Source: Rubrivivax rivuli (GTDB lineage Bacteria; Pseudomonadota; Gammaproteobacteria; Burkholderiales; Burkholderiaceae_C). Taken from it: a stretch of DNA of 64,000 nt. The notes beneath the pieces were generated by a model. The model was given only the letters and a program-made list of their open reading frames with translations. It was not told where the DNA came from and made no database searches. Location: contig NZ_SACR01000001.1 of the NCBI RefSeq assembly GCF_004016505.1, forward strand, positions 682,001-746,000. Reading direction: 5' to 3'. Both the position numbers and the translations under genes were made by a program. This document shows, in pieces, positions 33,169 to 44,646 of this stretch. How positions within the stretch are numbered: the stretch's first letter is position 1; each line of letters starts with the position of its first letter.

Positions 33169-35676
33169 GTGCTGTTCCTGCTTCGGGACTACGTGAGGCG
33201 CAATCACCGGCTTCCGCGTGTGCTGGTGCTCGACAACGCCAAGCCGTACCACGGTCACGAACTGGAGTACTTCTGCCGCCTGTTCGGCATCGAGCTGCGC
33301 TTTCGGTCTCCCGGCATGCCGCGCGGCGCGGCCATGGTGGAGAGGACGTTCGGAAGCATCGAAGAGGAGGTGCTCTCCGAGATGAACGGCAACACGCGAA
33401 TCATGAAGGAAGGGACCCGCCTGGTGACCAAGAGCGTGGACCCCTTTCGCCGCGCCGAGTGGACGCTGCTCGCTGCCTACAAAGCGGTCGAACGGTACCT
33501 ATTCGAAGTGCGGCCGAATCGCGTTCATCCGGCGCTGGGCGTTACCCCCAACGAGTTCGAAGCACGCAGCAAGGACCTGACAGGCCACAGGGAGTTCCGC
33601 ATGTTCACCCTCGACGAGAACATGATGCTGATGACCTGTCCGCACGCGAAGCGCGCGACGCGCAAAGTCATCCGCGGACGGGGAGTCAACGTCAATGGCA
33701 TCTACTACCGGCATGTCGCGCTGGATCGGGTTCGCCCCAAACAGTCAGTCGAGGTCCGCATCGAGCCGTACAACGCCAGCGTCGTCTACGTGAACGTCGG
33801 CGATCGCTGGGTGGCCGCCACGGGCAACTCCAGCCGTTGGCTGGGACAGCGCACCCACTACGAAGTGGAGTTCGCCCTGCGTGATCAGGAGCGAATCATG
33901 AAGCTCAACGCCAAGCGAGACGGCGTCAGCGTCAAGTCGCTCAAGTCCAAGCTCACGCCTCTGAGGCCCCAGGACTTCGACCCCCGCGTCGCCACGCAGC
34001 AGGTCGAGCAGTGCGTCCTCGATCGCGTTATCGGCGCCACAACAGCCATGCCCGATGTGCTCACCGCACTGCAGGAGCAAGAGGCAGCCAGTGGCCTCAT
34101 CGAGCAGCCGACACCTGCAGTTGAGCCGGCGCAGCCGCGCCCGCAGCTCGCGCCAAACAGCGCTACTCCCGCCGCCCAGCGCACGGCTGCTCCGGCGAAC
34201 GACGACGTTGCGCGCAGCACGTTCGCCGCCCGCGCGGTCATGCTTGAAGGTTCCTTCATCCGCGTCGATTGGCCTCAGGCCGAGACGACGCCGCTCTTCG
34301 GAATGCGCCCGCGGTGCGAGGGCACGGGTAACGCGGAGTCGCTGTTCAGCTACTTCCTGCGGGTCGCCCATGAGCACCGGCTCACACCTAGGAACCTGGT
34401 CGACGCCGTTCTTCGGGACGTGATCCCACTCGTCCCACAACTGGAAGCTTGGAGGATCGGCTGGGGCTGGGACAAGGACGGTGGTCGCGACATGCTCTCT
34501 GGTGGGCGCGTCACGCAGAAGTGGGTTCGTGTCCTCTCGGCCGCCACGGGCCAAGCGGGCCTGGAAGCATCCACGCTGATCGCCCTGTCGGGGCATGTCA
34601 GCGGCGACCTCATCGCGCCTGGGGATCGCGTGTGCCTCCAGTGCCTCGCGGAGGATTCGGCGAGGGACACTCTGCCCTACGGTCGGCTGCTCTGGCGGCT
34701 GAAAGCAGTGACATGCTGCCCTGTCCATCGAAGCCGCTTAGTGGAACCAATCTGCGGGCGCGGCGAAGCTCCGGTGCGAGCCCATTTCGGTCGGGTCAAG
34801 CTCGCCGGAGTCTGCAATCAGTGCGGCTCGATCGGACACCGCTGCTTCGGAAGCCCGTCGACCGAAGCCACCTTCGAGGAGGTTTGGCGGGCGAAACAAT
34901 GCCAGCGGATGATCGGCGCGCTGCCCCAGATCGCAGCTGCCGACCCCCGAGAGGTCCCTCGCTGCATCAAGCGGCACTGCGACCGGCCTGGCGGTCTGAC
35001 CAGCCTCGCACTGCGTTCCGGCGCTACCCTGTCCGTACTCTCGCGCTGGATCAACAATCCGCACGCACGCCTCTCCTTCGATCAGCTGCTGGACATCTGC
35101 GGTGTCGAAGGGATGGAGTTGGCGACGCTGCTTCAAGGGCGACTGGAAGCGTCGCAAGAACCTGGTGGGTCGGTGGAGCCGTCGCGCGTCCGACGCAAGG
35201 TGGCGCCTGTCGATCACCAGGCGGTGAAGGCGGCTTTGGAGGAGGCCACGAAATCTGGGGAGTCAGTCACTCAGGTCGCTGAACGGCTCCGCGTTGACAT
35301 CGCTACCCTGGCCCGCCACAAGTCGCTTTACGCCCAGGTGCGCGAAGCAACTCGCCAGAAGCAGGAAGCTGCCATGCAAGCACGCCAAGATGAGGCCGTG
35401 CACGCTGCCGAGACTGTGGCTTTGCGCCTGGCCCGGCTGAACCGTCCGATCACGCACCGCAACGCTCGCAAGATCGGGATAGCGTCGTACCCCAGCGAAG
35501 CTCCAGCGGCCGTCCTGTCCATGATCAGGATCGGGCTGGGTGACCAGACGCTCGCCTACCCTCCGCTGGCATATCGGATGGGTGAGCCGCTACTCAAGAA
35601 GATCGAGGCCGCGGTTCAGAGGATCAGCGCGGCGACCGGCGGTCAGCAACCACGCCTGCCACTGCAGTACCGATAG
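33169..35676 (+). CDS. TnsB/TniA transposase C-terminal half fused to TniQ
   Basis: The 835-residue frame starts inside a DDE transposase. Asp22 in VLVLDNAKPYHG and Glu58 in MVERTFG are spaced as D-35-E, but the first catalytic Asp is upstream of the break, so the triad is incomplete. A Mu-type C-terminal transposase domain follows (about 130-250). After a Pro/Ala linker near 320-350, a TniQ/TnsD target-selection domain begins (PLFGMRPRCEGTGN near 373), with a zinc cluster CLQC, CCPVH, CNQC at about 488-560. The TniB/TnsC ATPase normally encoded between them is absent. Coding homology extends upstream to about 33112 without a start codon. It is either a deletion product or a domesticated targeting protein. 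Confidence 0.75.
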   Translation: MLFLLRDYVRRNHRLPRVLVLDNAKPYHGHELEYFCRLFGIELRFRSPGMPRGAAMVERTFGSIEEEVLSEMNGNTRIMKEGTRLVTKSVDPFRRAEWTLLAAYKAVERYLFEVRPNRVHPALGVTPNEFEARSKDLTGHREFRMFTLDENMMLMTCPHAKRATRKVIRGRGVNVNGIYYRHVALDRVRPKQSVEVRIEPYNASVVYVNVGDRWVAATGNSSRWLGQRTHYEVEFALRDQERIMKLNAKRDGVSVKSLKSKLTPLRPQDFDPRVATQQVEQCVLDRVIGATTAMPDVLTALQEQEAASGLIEQPTPAVEPAQPRPQLAPNSATPAAQRTAAPANDDVARSTFAARAVMLEGSFIRVDWPQAETTPLFGMRPRCEGTGNAESLFSYFLRVAHEHRLTPRNLVDAVLRDVIPLVPQLEAWRIGWGWDKDGGRDMLSGGRVTQKWVRVLSAATGQAGLEASTLIALSGHVSGDLIAPGDRVCLQCLAEDSARDTLPYGRLLWRLKAVTCCPVHRSRLVEPICGRGEAPVRAHFGRVKLAGVCNQCGSIGHRCFGSPSTEATFEEVWRAKQCQRMIGALPQIAAADPREVPRCIKRHCDRPGGLTSLALRSGATLSVLSRWINNPHARLSFDQLLDICGVEGMELATLLQGRLEASQEPGGSVEPSRVRRKVAPVDHQAVKAALEEATKSGESVTQVAERLRVDIATLARHKSLYAQVREATRQKQEAAMQARQDEAVHAAETVALRLARLNRPITHRNARKIGIASYPSEAPAAVLSMIRIGLGDQTLAYPPLAYRMGEPLLKKIEAAVQRISAATGGQQPRLPLQYR

Positions 35677-35682
35677 AAGAGT

Positions 35683-35747
35683 CGACGGCGGACGCCGTCG
35701 CGCAAACACAAACGGCTGTTGGCTTGTGCCAACAGCCGTTGCTGTTT
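35683..35747. terminator. Paired hairpins between the TniQ fusion and tRNA-Arg
   Basis: A 7-bp stem (35683-35689 with 35694-35700) directly follows the fusion-gene stop. It is followed by a perfect 13-bp hairpin (35711-35723 with 35728-35740). The plus strand continues GCTGTTT and the minus strand TTTGTGTTTG. It can end transcription of the fusion gene and possibly of the opposing tRNA. Confidence 0.6.
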
Positions 35748-35868
35748 GGGGATCTAGCCGCCGCCGTTCAACCATATCTTGGTTGAGCTTGCGGTAAGCC
35801 ATCACCTGGAAGTAAACCCACGATATGCCCGACTCGACACCTCTGTCGCTTCTTGAGCAGATACGGCT

Positions 35869-35943
35869 TGGTGCGACCGGCAGGAATCGAACCTGCGACG
35901 TGGCCTTCGGAGGGCCGCATGATATCCACTTCACCACGGTCGC
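35869..35943 (-). tRNA. tRNA-Arg (anticodon CCG)
   Basis: Folds as a full cloverleaf on the minus strand: a 7-bp acceptor stem (GCGACCG with CGGTCGC), a 4-bp D stem, an anticodon stem with loop CTCCGAA (anticodon CCG, reading CGG), a T arm with GGTTCGATTCC, discriminator A and an encoded CCA end. The 3' end faces the mobile element, about 190 bases away. Genomic islands often enter at this side of tRNA genes. Confidence 0.95.
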
Positions 35944-36095
35944 TCGTGGACAGCCCGCCATTCTAGCCCTCGGGGTGCAGATGCCACGGCAAGGCCGCGC
36001 GCGCAGGCTTGGCTGCGGGGGCCGGCCCCCTATAATCGATGGGTTTTTGCCTGCCCAGGCAGGCCGCTTTTGCAGCATCCGAACCCGAGGAATTC

Positions 36096-36671
36096 ATGAG
36101 TCAGACGCACGACCAGGGACACGATGGCGCCCACGCCGAGAACCACGAGGGGCCGATCAAGACGCCCAAGCAGCTGGTGGTTGCGGTGCTGGCTTCTTTC
36201 ATCATCCCCATCCTCGGCATCGTCCTGCTGGTGAACTACGTTGATTTCGGCGCCAAGCCCAGCGCCGGCAGCGACGGTCTGGGCCCCGAGGCCGTGGCCA
36301 AGCGCCTGCAGCCGGTGGGCACCGTGGAAGTGAAGGACGCCTCGGCCCCGGCGGTGCTGCGCGCCGCGGATGCGGTCTACAACGGCCAGTGCGCCGCCTG
36401 CCACAACGTCGGCGCCGCCGGCGCGCCCAAGCTGGGCGATGCCGCCGCCTGGGCGCCCCGCATCAAGACCGGCTACGAAGCGCTGCTGACCTCGGCCCTC
36501 AAGGGCAAGGGCGCCATGGGCGCGCAGGGCGGTGGCGAGTACTCCGACATCGAGATCGGCCGCGCCGTGGTCTACATGGTCAACCAGAGCGGCGGCAAGA
36601 TGGCCGAGCCGGCGGTGCCGGCCCCGGCTGCCGCTGCCTCGGGTGCGGCAGCGGCCAGCGCACCCAACTGA
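36096..36671 (+). CDS. Membrane-anchored c5-type cytochrome
   Basis: The 191-residue protein has a charged His/Asp/Glu N-terminus, one transmembrane helix (about 26-47, LVVAVLASFIIPILGIVLLV) and a class I cytochrome c domain with heme site CAACH at 99-103 and a GAMGAQGG segment carrying the axial Met. A Pro/Ala tail ends the protein. Such c5 cytochromes carry electrons to terminal oxidases in Burkholderiales. The ATG at 36096 has GAGG 5 bases upstream. A clear terminator follows. Confidence 0.9.
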   Translation: MSQTHDQGHDGAHAENHEGPIKTPKQLVVAVLASFIIPILGIVLLVNYVDFGAKPSAGSDGLGPEAVAKRLQPVGTVEVKDASAPAVLRAADAVYNGQCAACHNVGAAGAPKLGDAAAWAPRIKTGYEALLTSALKGKGAMGAQGGGEYSDIEIGRAVVYMVNQSGGKMAEPAVPAPAAAASGAAAASAPN

Positions 36672-36697
36672 GCGCCGGCGCTGCGGCGCCGCCAACG

Positions 36698-36730
36698 AGA
36701 AGGCCACCGCGAGGTGGCCTTCTTGCTTTC
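36698..36730 (+). terminator. Intrinsic terminator after cytochrome c5
   Basis: A perfect 11-bp stem (36698-36708 with 36713-36723), GCGA loop and a TGCTTTC tail. It overlaps the end of the convergent gene and may also serve it. Confidence 0.8.
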
Positions 36731-37250
36731 AGGGCTGCGGCTGCAGCACGTGGCCGAAGTGCGCGGCCATCTGCGCGAAGGGCAGGGGCTGCGGCACCCA
36801 GGCCCCTGCCTCCACGGCGCGCGCGGCGAACTCCATGTCCTGCGTGTGCACCAGGCCCAGGCCCAGTGGCGTGTGCAGGAAGAGCCGACCGCTCTCATCC
36901 AGCCAGGCGCTCAGCACCTCGGTGGCCAGGCCGGTGTGGCTGGTGACGGGCCAGCCGGCTTCATCACCCACGCGCCACACCCAAGGGGCGGCTTCCAGAT
37001 CGACGTACACGCGTTGCGGGCCGTTCTGGAAGTACCAGGCGCCGGCTTCGTCGGCGGCGTAGTTGCGTTCGATGAACTGGCGCAGCTTCTCGTGCTCGAT
37101 CCGGCTGCCCTTGCTCTGTGGGAAGGGCCCGGCGTGCTGCGTGCGCTCGTCGCGCATGTACCAGTTGCCGCGTGCGTCCAGCGCCAGCCAGCCGTGGCAG
37201 TGCGGCACGTTCGGCCACTTGCGCAGCGCGGCTTCGACCAGTGCGTCCAT
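36729..37250 (-). CDS. DUF2946-like conserved protein
   Basis: The 173-residue protein has WPNVPHCHGWLALDARGNWY near the start, then IERNYAADEAGAWYFQNGPQ and VYVDLEAAPWVWRV, and LGLGLVHTQDM near the end. It matches a conserved family common in Burkholderiales, which I believe is annotated DUF2946, with no known function. It has no signal peptide or membrane segment. It follows the YheT-like hydrolase gene by 20 bases on the same strand. Confidence 0.75.
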   Translation of the reverse strand: MDALVEAALRKWPNVPHCHGWLALDARGNWYMRDERTQHAGPFPQSKGSRIEHEKLRQFIERNYAADEAGAWYFQNGPQRVYVDLEAAPWVWRVGDEAGWPVTSHTGLATEVLSAWLDESGRLFLHTPLGLGLVHTQDMEFAARAVEAGAWVPQPLPFAQMAAHFGHVLQPQP

Positions 37251-37270
37251 GGGGCGATCTTGCGCTGTTT

Positions 37271-38248
37271 TCACCGCTCGCCGGCCAGCCAGGCGCTCAC
37301 GGCCTGCGGCATGGCCAGCACACGCCCCGGCGGCGCGCCGTGCGGGAAGCCCACATGCCCGCCATGCGCCGGCTGCCACAGCGTGACATGCCGGCCCACC
37401 TGCGCCGCCGTGGGCAGGCTGCTGCCAGGCACGAAAGGGTCGTTGCGCGCATTCAGCACCAGCGCCGGGATGCGGATGCGCGCCAACTGCGGTTTCGCGG
37501 AGGCGCGGCCCCAGTAGTCGGGCGTGTCGGCAAAACCGTGCAGCGGCGCGGTGAAGACGTTGTCGAACTCGTAGAGCGTGCGCGCACGGGCCAGCTTCTC
37601 GCGATCGAACAGGCCCGGGTGCTGCTGCCACTTGGCCAGCGCGCGCGGCTTCATCGTCGCGAGGAACATGCGCGAGTAGACGAGCCAGTTGAAGCCGCGG
37701 TCGATGGCGTGGCCGGCGGCGGCCAGGTCGATGGGCGAGCTCACCGAGGCCACCGCCGCGGCCGTGGCGGCGGCGCTGTCGCCGGCCTCTTGCGCCCAGC
37801 GCAGCAGCGCGTTGCCGCCCAGCGAGATGCCCACCGCCAGCAGTGGCGCAGCGCTGCTTTGGCGCAGGCGCTGCAGCATGAAGCCGATCTCTTCGAAATC
37901 GCCCGAGTGGTAGGCGCGCGGCGCCAGGTTCAGCTCGCCCGAGCAGCCGCGGAAGTGCGGCACGCTGTAGGCCCAGCCGCGCTCGCGCGCCACGGTGGCG
38001 AAGGCTTGCGCATACTGGCTGGCGCTGCTGCCTTCCAGGCCGTGGAAGAGCACGAGGTGCTGCTTCGGCGGCGGGGCGCCGGGCGCGCGCTGCAGGTGGT
38101 CGACATCGATGAAGTCGCCATCGGGCGTGGCCCAGCGTTCGCGCGTGAACCGTGGCGGCGGGCCCAGGTGGCGGCGTGCGAGCTTGGCCGCCCAGATGGT
38201 CTGGAGGTTCCCGCCCGGCAACCAGGCCGGGCTTCGGTAGCCCTGCAT
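37271..38248 (-). CDS. YheT-family alpha/beta hydrolase
   Basis: The 325-residue protein has the YheT hallmarks: PAWLPGGNLQTIWAA at the N-terminus, LVLFHGLEGSSAS, HFRGCSGE, a nucleophile Ser in GISLGGNALL near 143, Asp in NARNDPFVP and His in HGGHVGFP. These enzymes act on esters; the physiological substrate is not known. It forms a unit with the downstream DUF2946-like gene. Confidence 0.9.
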   Translation of the reverse strand: MQGYRSPAWLPGGNLQTIWAAKLARRHLGPPPRFTRERWATPDGDFIDVDHLQRAPGAPPPKQHLVLFHGLEGSSASQYAQAFATVARERGWAYSVPHFRGCSGELNLAPRAYHSGDFEEIGFMLQRLRQSSAAPLLAVGISLGGNALLRWAQEAGDSAAATAAAVASVSSPIDLAAAGHAIDRGFNWLVYSRMFLATMKPRALAKWQQHPGLFDREKLARARTLYEFDNVFTAPLHGFADTPDYWGRASAKPQLARIRIPALVLNARNDPFVPGSSLPTAAQVGRHVTLWQPAHGGHVGFPHGAPPGRVLAMPQAVSAWLAGER

Positions 38249-38266
38249 CGCGAAACCGGCGCGCCG

Positions 38267-38731
38267 CTAGTGCAGCGTGGCCGGCGTGTCGCCGTCGGCG
38301 CCCAGGCCGGCCAGCGCGGCCAGCTCGGGCGGCAGGCCGGGGCTGGCGTGGTGGGCCGCGATGCGCCAGCCCAGCGCTGTCTTGATGAACACGTTGGTGG
38401 CCAGCACCCAGCCGGTCTGAGCGCCTTGCTCGCCGGTCACCTCGATGCGTTCCACCAGGTGGTGCAGCGCGAAGTTCTCCTGATGGAGGCGGTGCACCTG
38501 CTCGGTCTGCACCGGGATGCCGCCGTTGGCGAAGATGCCCTCGAAGCTGGCACGGATGGCCGTGGCGCCCACCACGCGGCCGCCGCCGGGGTGGACACAG
38601 GCGATCTCGTCTTCATCGGCCCACAGCGCCATCAGCGCGGCCAGGTCGCCCTGGCGCAGGGCTTCGTAGAAGCGCGCCTCGGCTTCGTCAGGGCTCTCGG
38701 CCGGCGTGGGCGGCGGGGCGGGGCGTTTCAT
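38267..38731 (-). CDS. NTF2/SnoaL-like protein
   Basis: The 154-residue protein has an alpha+beta cone fold pattern: EARFYEALRQGDLAALMALW, CVHPGG, a long helix and strands ending with GWRIAAHHASP. It resembles the SnoaL-like/YybH group of the NTF2 superfamily, small ligand-binding or isomerase proteins of mostly unknown role. It lies between purU and the YheT-like gene, all on the minus strand, 18-20 bases apart. Confidence 0.82.
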   Translation of the reverse strand: MKRPAPPPTPAESPDEAEARFYEALRQGDLAALMALWADEDEIACVHPGGGRVVGATAIRASFEGIFANGGIPVQTEQVHRLHQENFALHHLVERIEVTGEQGAQTGWVLATNVFIKTALGWRIAAHHASPGLPPELAALAGLGADGDTPATLH

Positions 38732-38750
38732 CGCGGGGTGCGTGCGCGTT

Positions 38751-39635
38751 TCAGCGGAAGACCACGCACTTGTGGCCGTTCACCAGCACGCGGTGCTCCA
38801 CGTGCCAGCGCACCGCGCGCGCCAGCACCATGCACTCGATGTCGCGGCCCACGGCGGTGAAGTCTTCGGCCGAGAGCGTGTGGTCCACGCGCTGCACGTC
38901 CTGCTCGATGATGGGGCCCTCATCCAGATCGGCCGTCACGTAATGCGCCGTGGCGCCGATGAGCTTCACGCCGCGCGCGTGGGCCTGGTGGTAAGGCCGC
39001 CCGCCCTTGAAGCTGGGCAGGAAGCTGTGGTGGATGTTGATCGCGCGGCCGGCCAGCGCCTGGCAGAAGGGCTCGCTGAGGATCTGCATGTAGCGCGCCA
39101 GCACCACGAGGTCGATGCGCTCGCGCGCCACCAGCGCTTCCACCTGCAGTTCTTGCGCGCGCTTGACCTCGGCGCTGCTGCCACCGGCCAGCGGCAGGTG
39201 GTGGAAGGGGATGCCGTAGCTCTCGGCCAGGCCGCGGTAGTTCTCGTGGTTGCTCACGATGGCCGGGATGTCCACCGCCAGGCTGCCGCTCTTCCAGCGG
39301 AACAGCAGGTCGTTCAGGCAGTGGCCGTGCTGGCTCACCATCAGCAGCAGCCGCGGCCGCACGCCCAAGGCATGGAAGTGCACCTGCATGCCGAACTGCT
39401 GCCGCGTGTGCTCGAACAGCGTGCCCAGCGTCTCCGCGCTGGCCAGCTGCGGCGGCGCCTGGAAGTGCACGCGCATGAAGAAGAGGCCCGTGGCGTGTTC
39501 GCCTTCCAGATCGCCGAACTGCTGCGAATCGATGATGTTGCAGCCGGCCTGGTAGAGCAGGCCCGAGACGGCGTGCACGATGCCTTTGGTGTCGCGGCAG
39601 GCCAGGGTGAGGACGAACTGGTGATCGGGTGCCAT
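38751..39635 (-). CDS. purU: Formyltetrahydrofolate deformylase
   Basis: The 294-residue protein has an N-terminal ACT domain (FVLTLACRDTKGIVHAVSG) and a formyl-transferase-like catalytic domain with IVSNHENYRG, LARYMQILS, NIHHSFLPSFKGG with the active-site His, and GATAHYVTADLDEGPIIEQ with the catalytic Asp. PurU hydrolyses 10-formyl-THF to formate and THF, balancing one-carbon pools; the ACT domain binds regulatory amino acids. Length and motifs are fully standard. Confidence 0.96.
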   Translation of the reverse strand: MAPDHQFVLTLACRDTKGIVHAVSGLLYQAGCNIIDSQQFGDLEGEHATGLFFMRVHFQAPPQLASAETLGTLFEHTRQQFGMQVHFHALGVRPRLLLMVSQHGHCLNDLLFRWKSGSLAVDIPAIVSNHENYRGLAESYGIPFHHLPLAGGSSAEVKRAQELQVEALVARERIDLVVLARYMQILSEPFCQALAGRAINIHHSFLPSFKGGRPYHQAHARGVKLIGATAHYVTADLDEGPIIEQDVQRVDHTLSAEDFTAVGRDIECMVLARAVRWHVEHRVLVNGHKCVVFR

Positions 39636-39695
39636 CCGCGGGATTGTACGGAGCGGTCTGTGCGGTGCCGGGCGGAGGCCCGTGGCTGCCGTGAG

Positions 39696-39836
39696 ATGTA
39701 GTTTTGGTACGGAACTTGTGATGGCAAAGCCCTGGCTTTGGCGGTTCCAAGGCGGTTACAGAGGAAGATGGCGTGGTTGGCGAGCGCTCACGCCCCTGTG
39801 TGGTGCGGGTAAGTCCCGGTGTGAATATGTAGTTTT
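39696..39836. promoter_or_regulatory. Direct repeat pair upstream of the pullulanase gene
   Basis: The 11-base word ATGTAGTTTTG occurs at 39696-39706 and 39826-39836, 130 bases apart, in an AT-richer gap of 244 bases between purU and the pullulanase gene. The second copy is 44 bases before the pullulanase start. The spacing fits two operator half-regions for a sugar-responsive repressor with DNA looping; no regulator gene is adjacent. Confidence 0.4.
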
Positions 39837-39879
39837 GTTTCAATAGCATGCGCCTCCTCGCTGTTCCGTGGAGGCCGTC

Positions 39880-43470
<3,591 letters not shown>

Positions 43471-43507
43471 TGTCAGGGCTGTAAGCCGGCGCGGGGCGCG
43501 CCGACAG

Positions 43508-43554
43508 AAGGGGGCTGCAGGCGGTGAAGGCCGCTGCGCAGCCCCCTTTCGTTT
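43508..43554 (+). terminator. Intrinsic terminator after the pullulanase gene
   Basis: An 11-bp stem (43508-43518 with 43538-43548) with an internal second helix, followed by TCGTTTC. It separates the pullulanase and catalase-like genes. Confidence 0.8.
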
Positions 43555-43589
43555 CCTGTCGCGCCACCTAGAGAAGGACTGCCCCCGCC

Positions 43590-44591
43590 ATGAAGTTGCT
43601 CACCCTCACCGCCGCTGCCGCGGCCGCCCTCTGTTCGTTCGCCTTCAACGCACCTGCTGCGGCACAGAGCCTGCCGCTGGACCAGGTCAACGCGCTCGAA
43701 GGCCTGTTCGGCAAGAACGCCGGCGCCCGCCGCAGCGGCGCCAAGGGCGTGTGCGCGGCCGGCCACTTCGTTGGCAACACCGTGGGGCGCAACCTCAGCA
43801 GCGCCAGCGTCTTCAGCGGCGATCAGGTGCCGGCCATCCTGCGCTTCTCCATCGGCGGCGGCAGCCCCAAGGCCAGCGACAAGGGCCGCTCGGTGCGCGG
43901 CCTGGCCTTCCAGTTCACGGGCGCGGGGGGCGAGCTCTGGCAAAGCGCCAACATCTCGGCGCCGGTGTTCTTCGTCGCCAAGCCCGAGCAGTTCGCGCCC
44001 TTCCTGCAGGCGCGCACGCCCGACCCCGTCACCGGCAAGCCCGACCCGGCCAGGCTCAAGGCCTTCAACGAGGCCAACCCCGAGACCCTGCGCCAGGCCG
44101 CCTACCTGGCCAAGGCCCCGGTGCCGGCGAGTTACGGCGCGGTGAACTACTGGAGCACCAACGCCTTCATCGCCACCAACGCCAAGGGCGACAAGACCAC
44201 CGTGCGCTGGCAGTTCGAGCCCGTGGCCGGCACGCTGGGCCTCACCGACGAACAGCTCAAGACGATGCCCGACGACTTCCTCGCCGACGAGCTGCGCCGC
44301 CGCGTGGCCAGCGGCCCGGTGGTCTTCGACCTGAAGTTCCAGATCGCCGAAGCCGGCGACCCGGTGGACGACCCCACGCAGGTCTGGCCGGAGAGCCGCC
44401 GCCTGGTGCCCGTGGGCCAGCTCTTCGTCACGCAGGTGGCGCCTGGCGCGGGCGGTGCCTGCGAGAACATCACCTTCAACCCGACGGCGCTGCCCAAGGG
44501 CTTGGAAGCCTCCAACGACCCGGTGCTGCGCGCGCGCGCCGCACCCTATGCGGTGTCGCTGGGCCGGCGCGTGAGCGAAGCGCCGCGCTGA
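43590..44591 (+). CDS. Exported catalase-like heme protein lacking the distal His
   Basis: The 333-residue protein has a signal peptide ending APAAAQ near 26 and the short catalase-family fold: KGVCAAGHF, RFSIGGGSPKASDKGRSVRG, NYWSTNAF, QFEPVAG, and the proximal heme motif RAAPY with Tyr320. In catalases the distal His precedes AKG; here the sequence is ARRSGAKG, with Gly50 at that position. Normal peroxide breakdown therefore should not occur. It could be a heme sensor, a weak peroxidase, or fatty-acid-type oxidase as in other divergent members. The signal peptide places it in the periplasm. Confidence 0.85.
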   Translation: MKLLTLTAAAAAALCSFAFNAPAAAQSLPLDQVNALEGLFGKNAGARRSGAKGVCAAGHFVGNTVGRNLSSASVFSGDQVPAILRFSIGGGSPKASDKGRSVRGLAFQFTGAGGELWQSANISAPVFFVAKPEQFAPFLQARTPDPVTGKPDPARLKAFNEANPETLRQAAYLAKAPVPASYGAVNYWSTNAFIATNAKGDKTTVRWQFEPVAGTLGLTDEQLKTMPDDFLADELRRRVASGPVVFDLKFQIAEAGDPVDDPTQVWPESRRLVPVGQLFVTQVAPGAGGACENITFNPTALPKGLEASNDPVLRARAAPYAVSLGRRVSEAPR

Positions 44592-44646
44592 TCTCTGCAT
44601 CGCCGGGCCGCTGCGGGCCCGGCGTCTATGCTCGGCCCCTCTTGCG

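Noticed and set aside
35690..35830. Start of a phage-type integrase beside tRNA-Arg (minus strand, MAYRKLNQDMVERR)
   Set aside because: The frame does not continue into integrase sequence and runs through a terminator-like hairpin; no copy of the tRNA 3' end was found that would mark an attachment pair.
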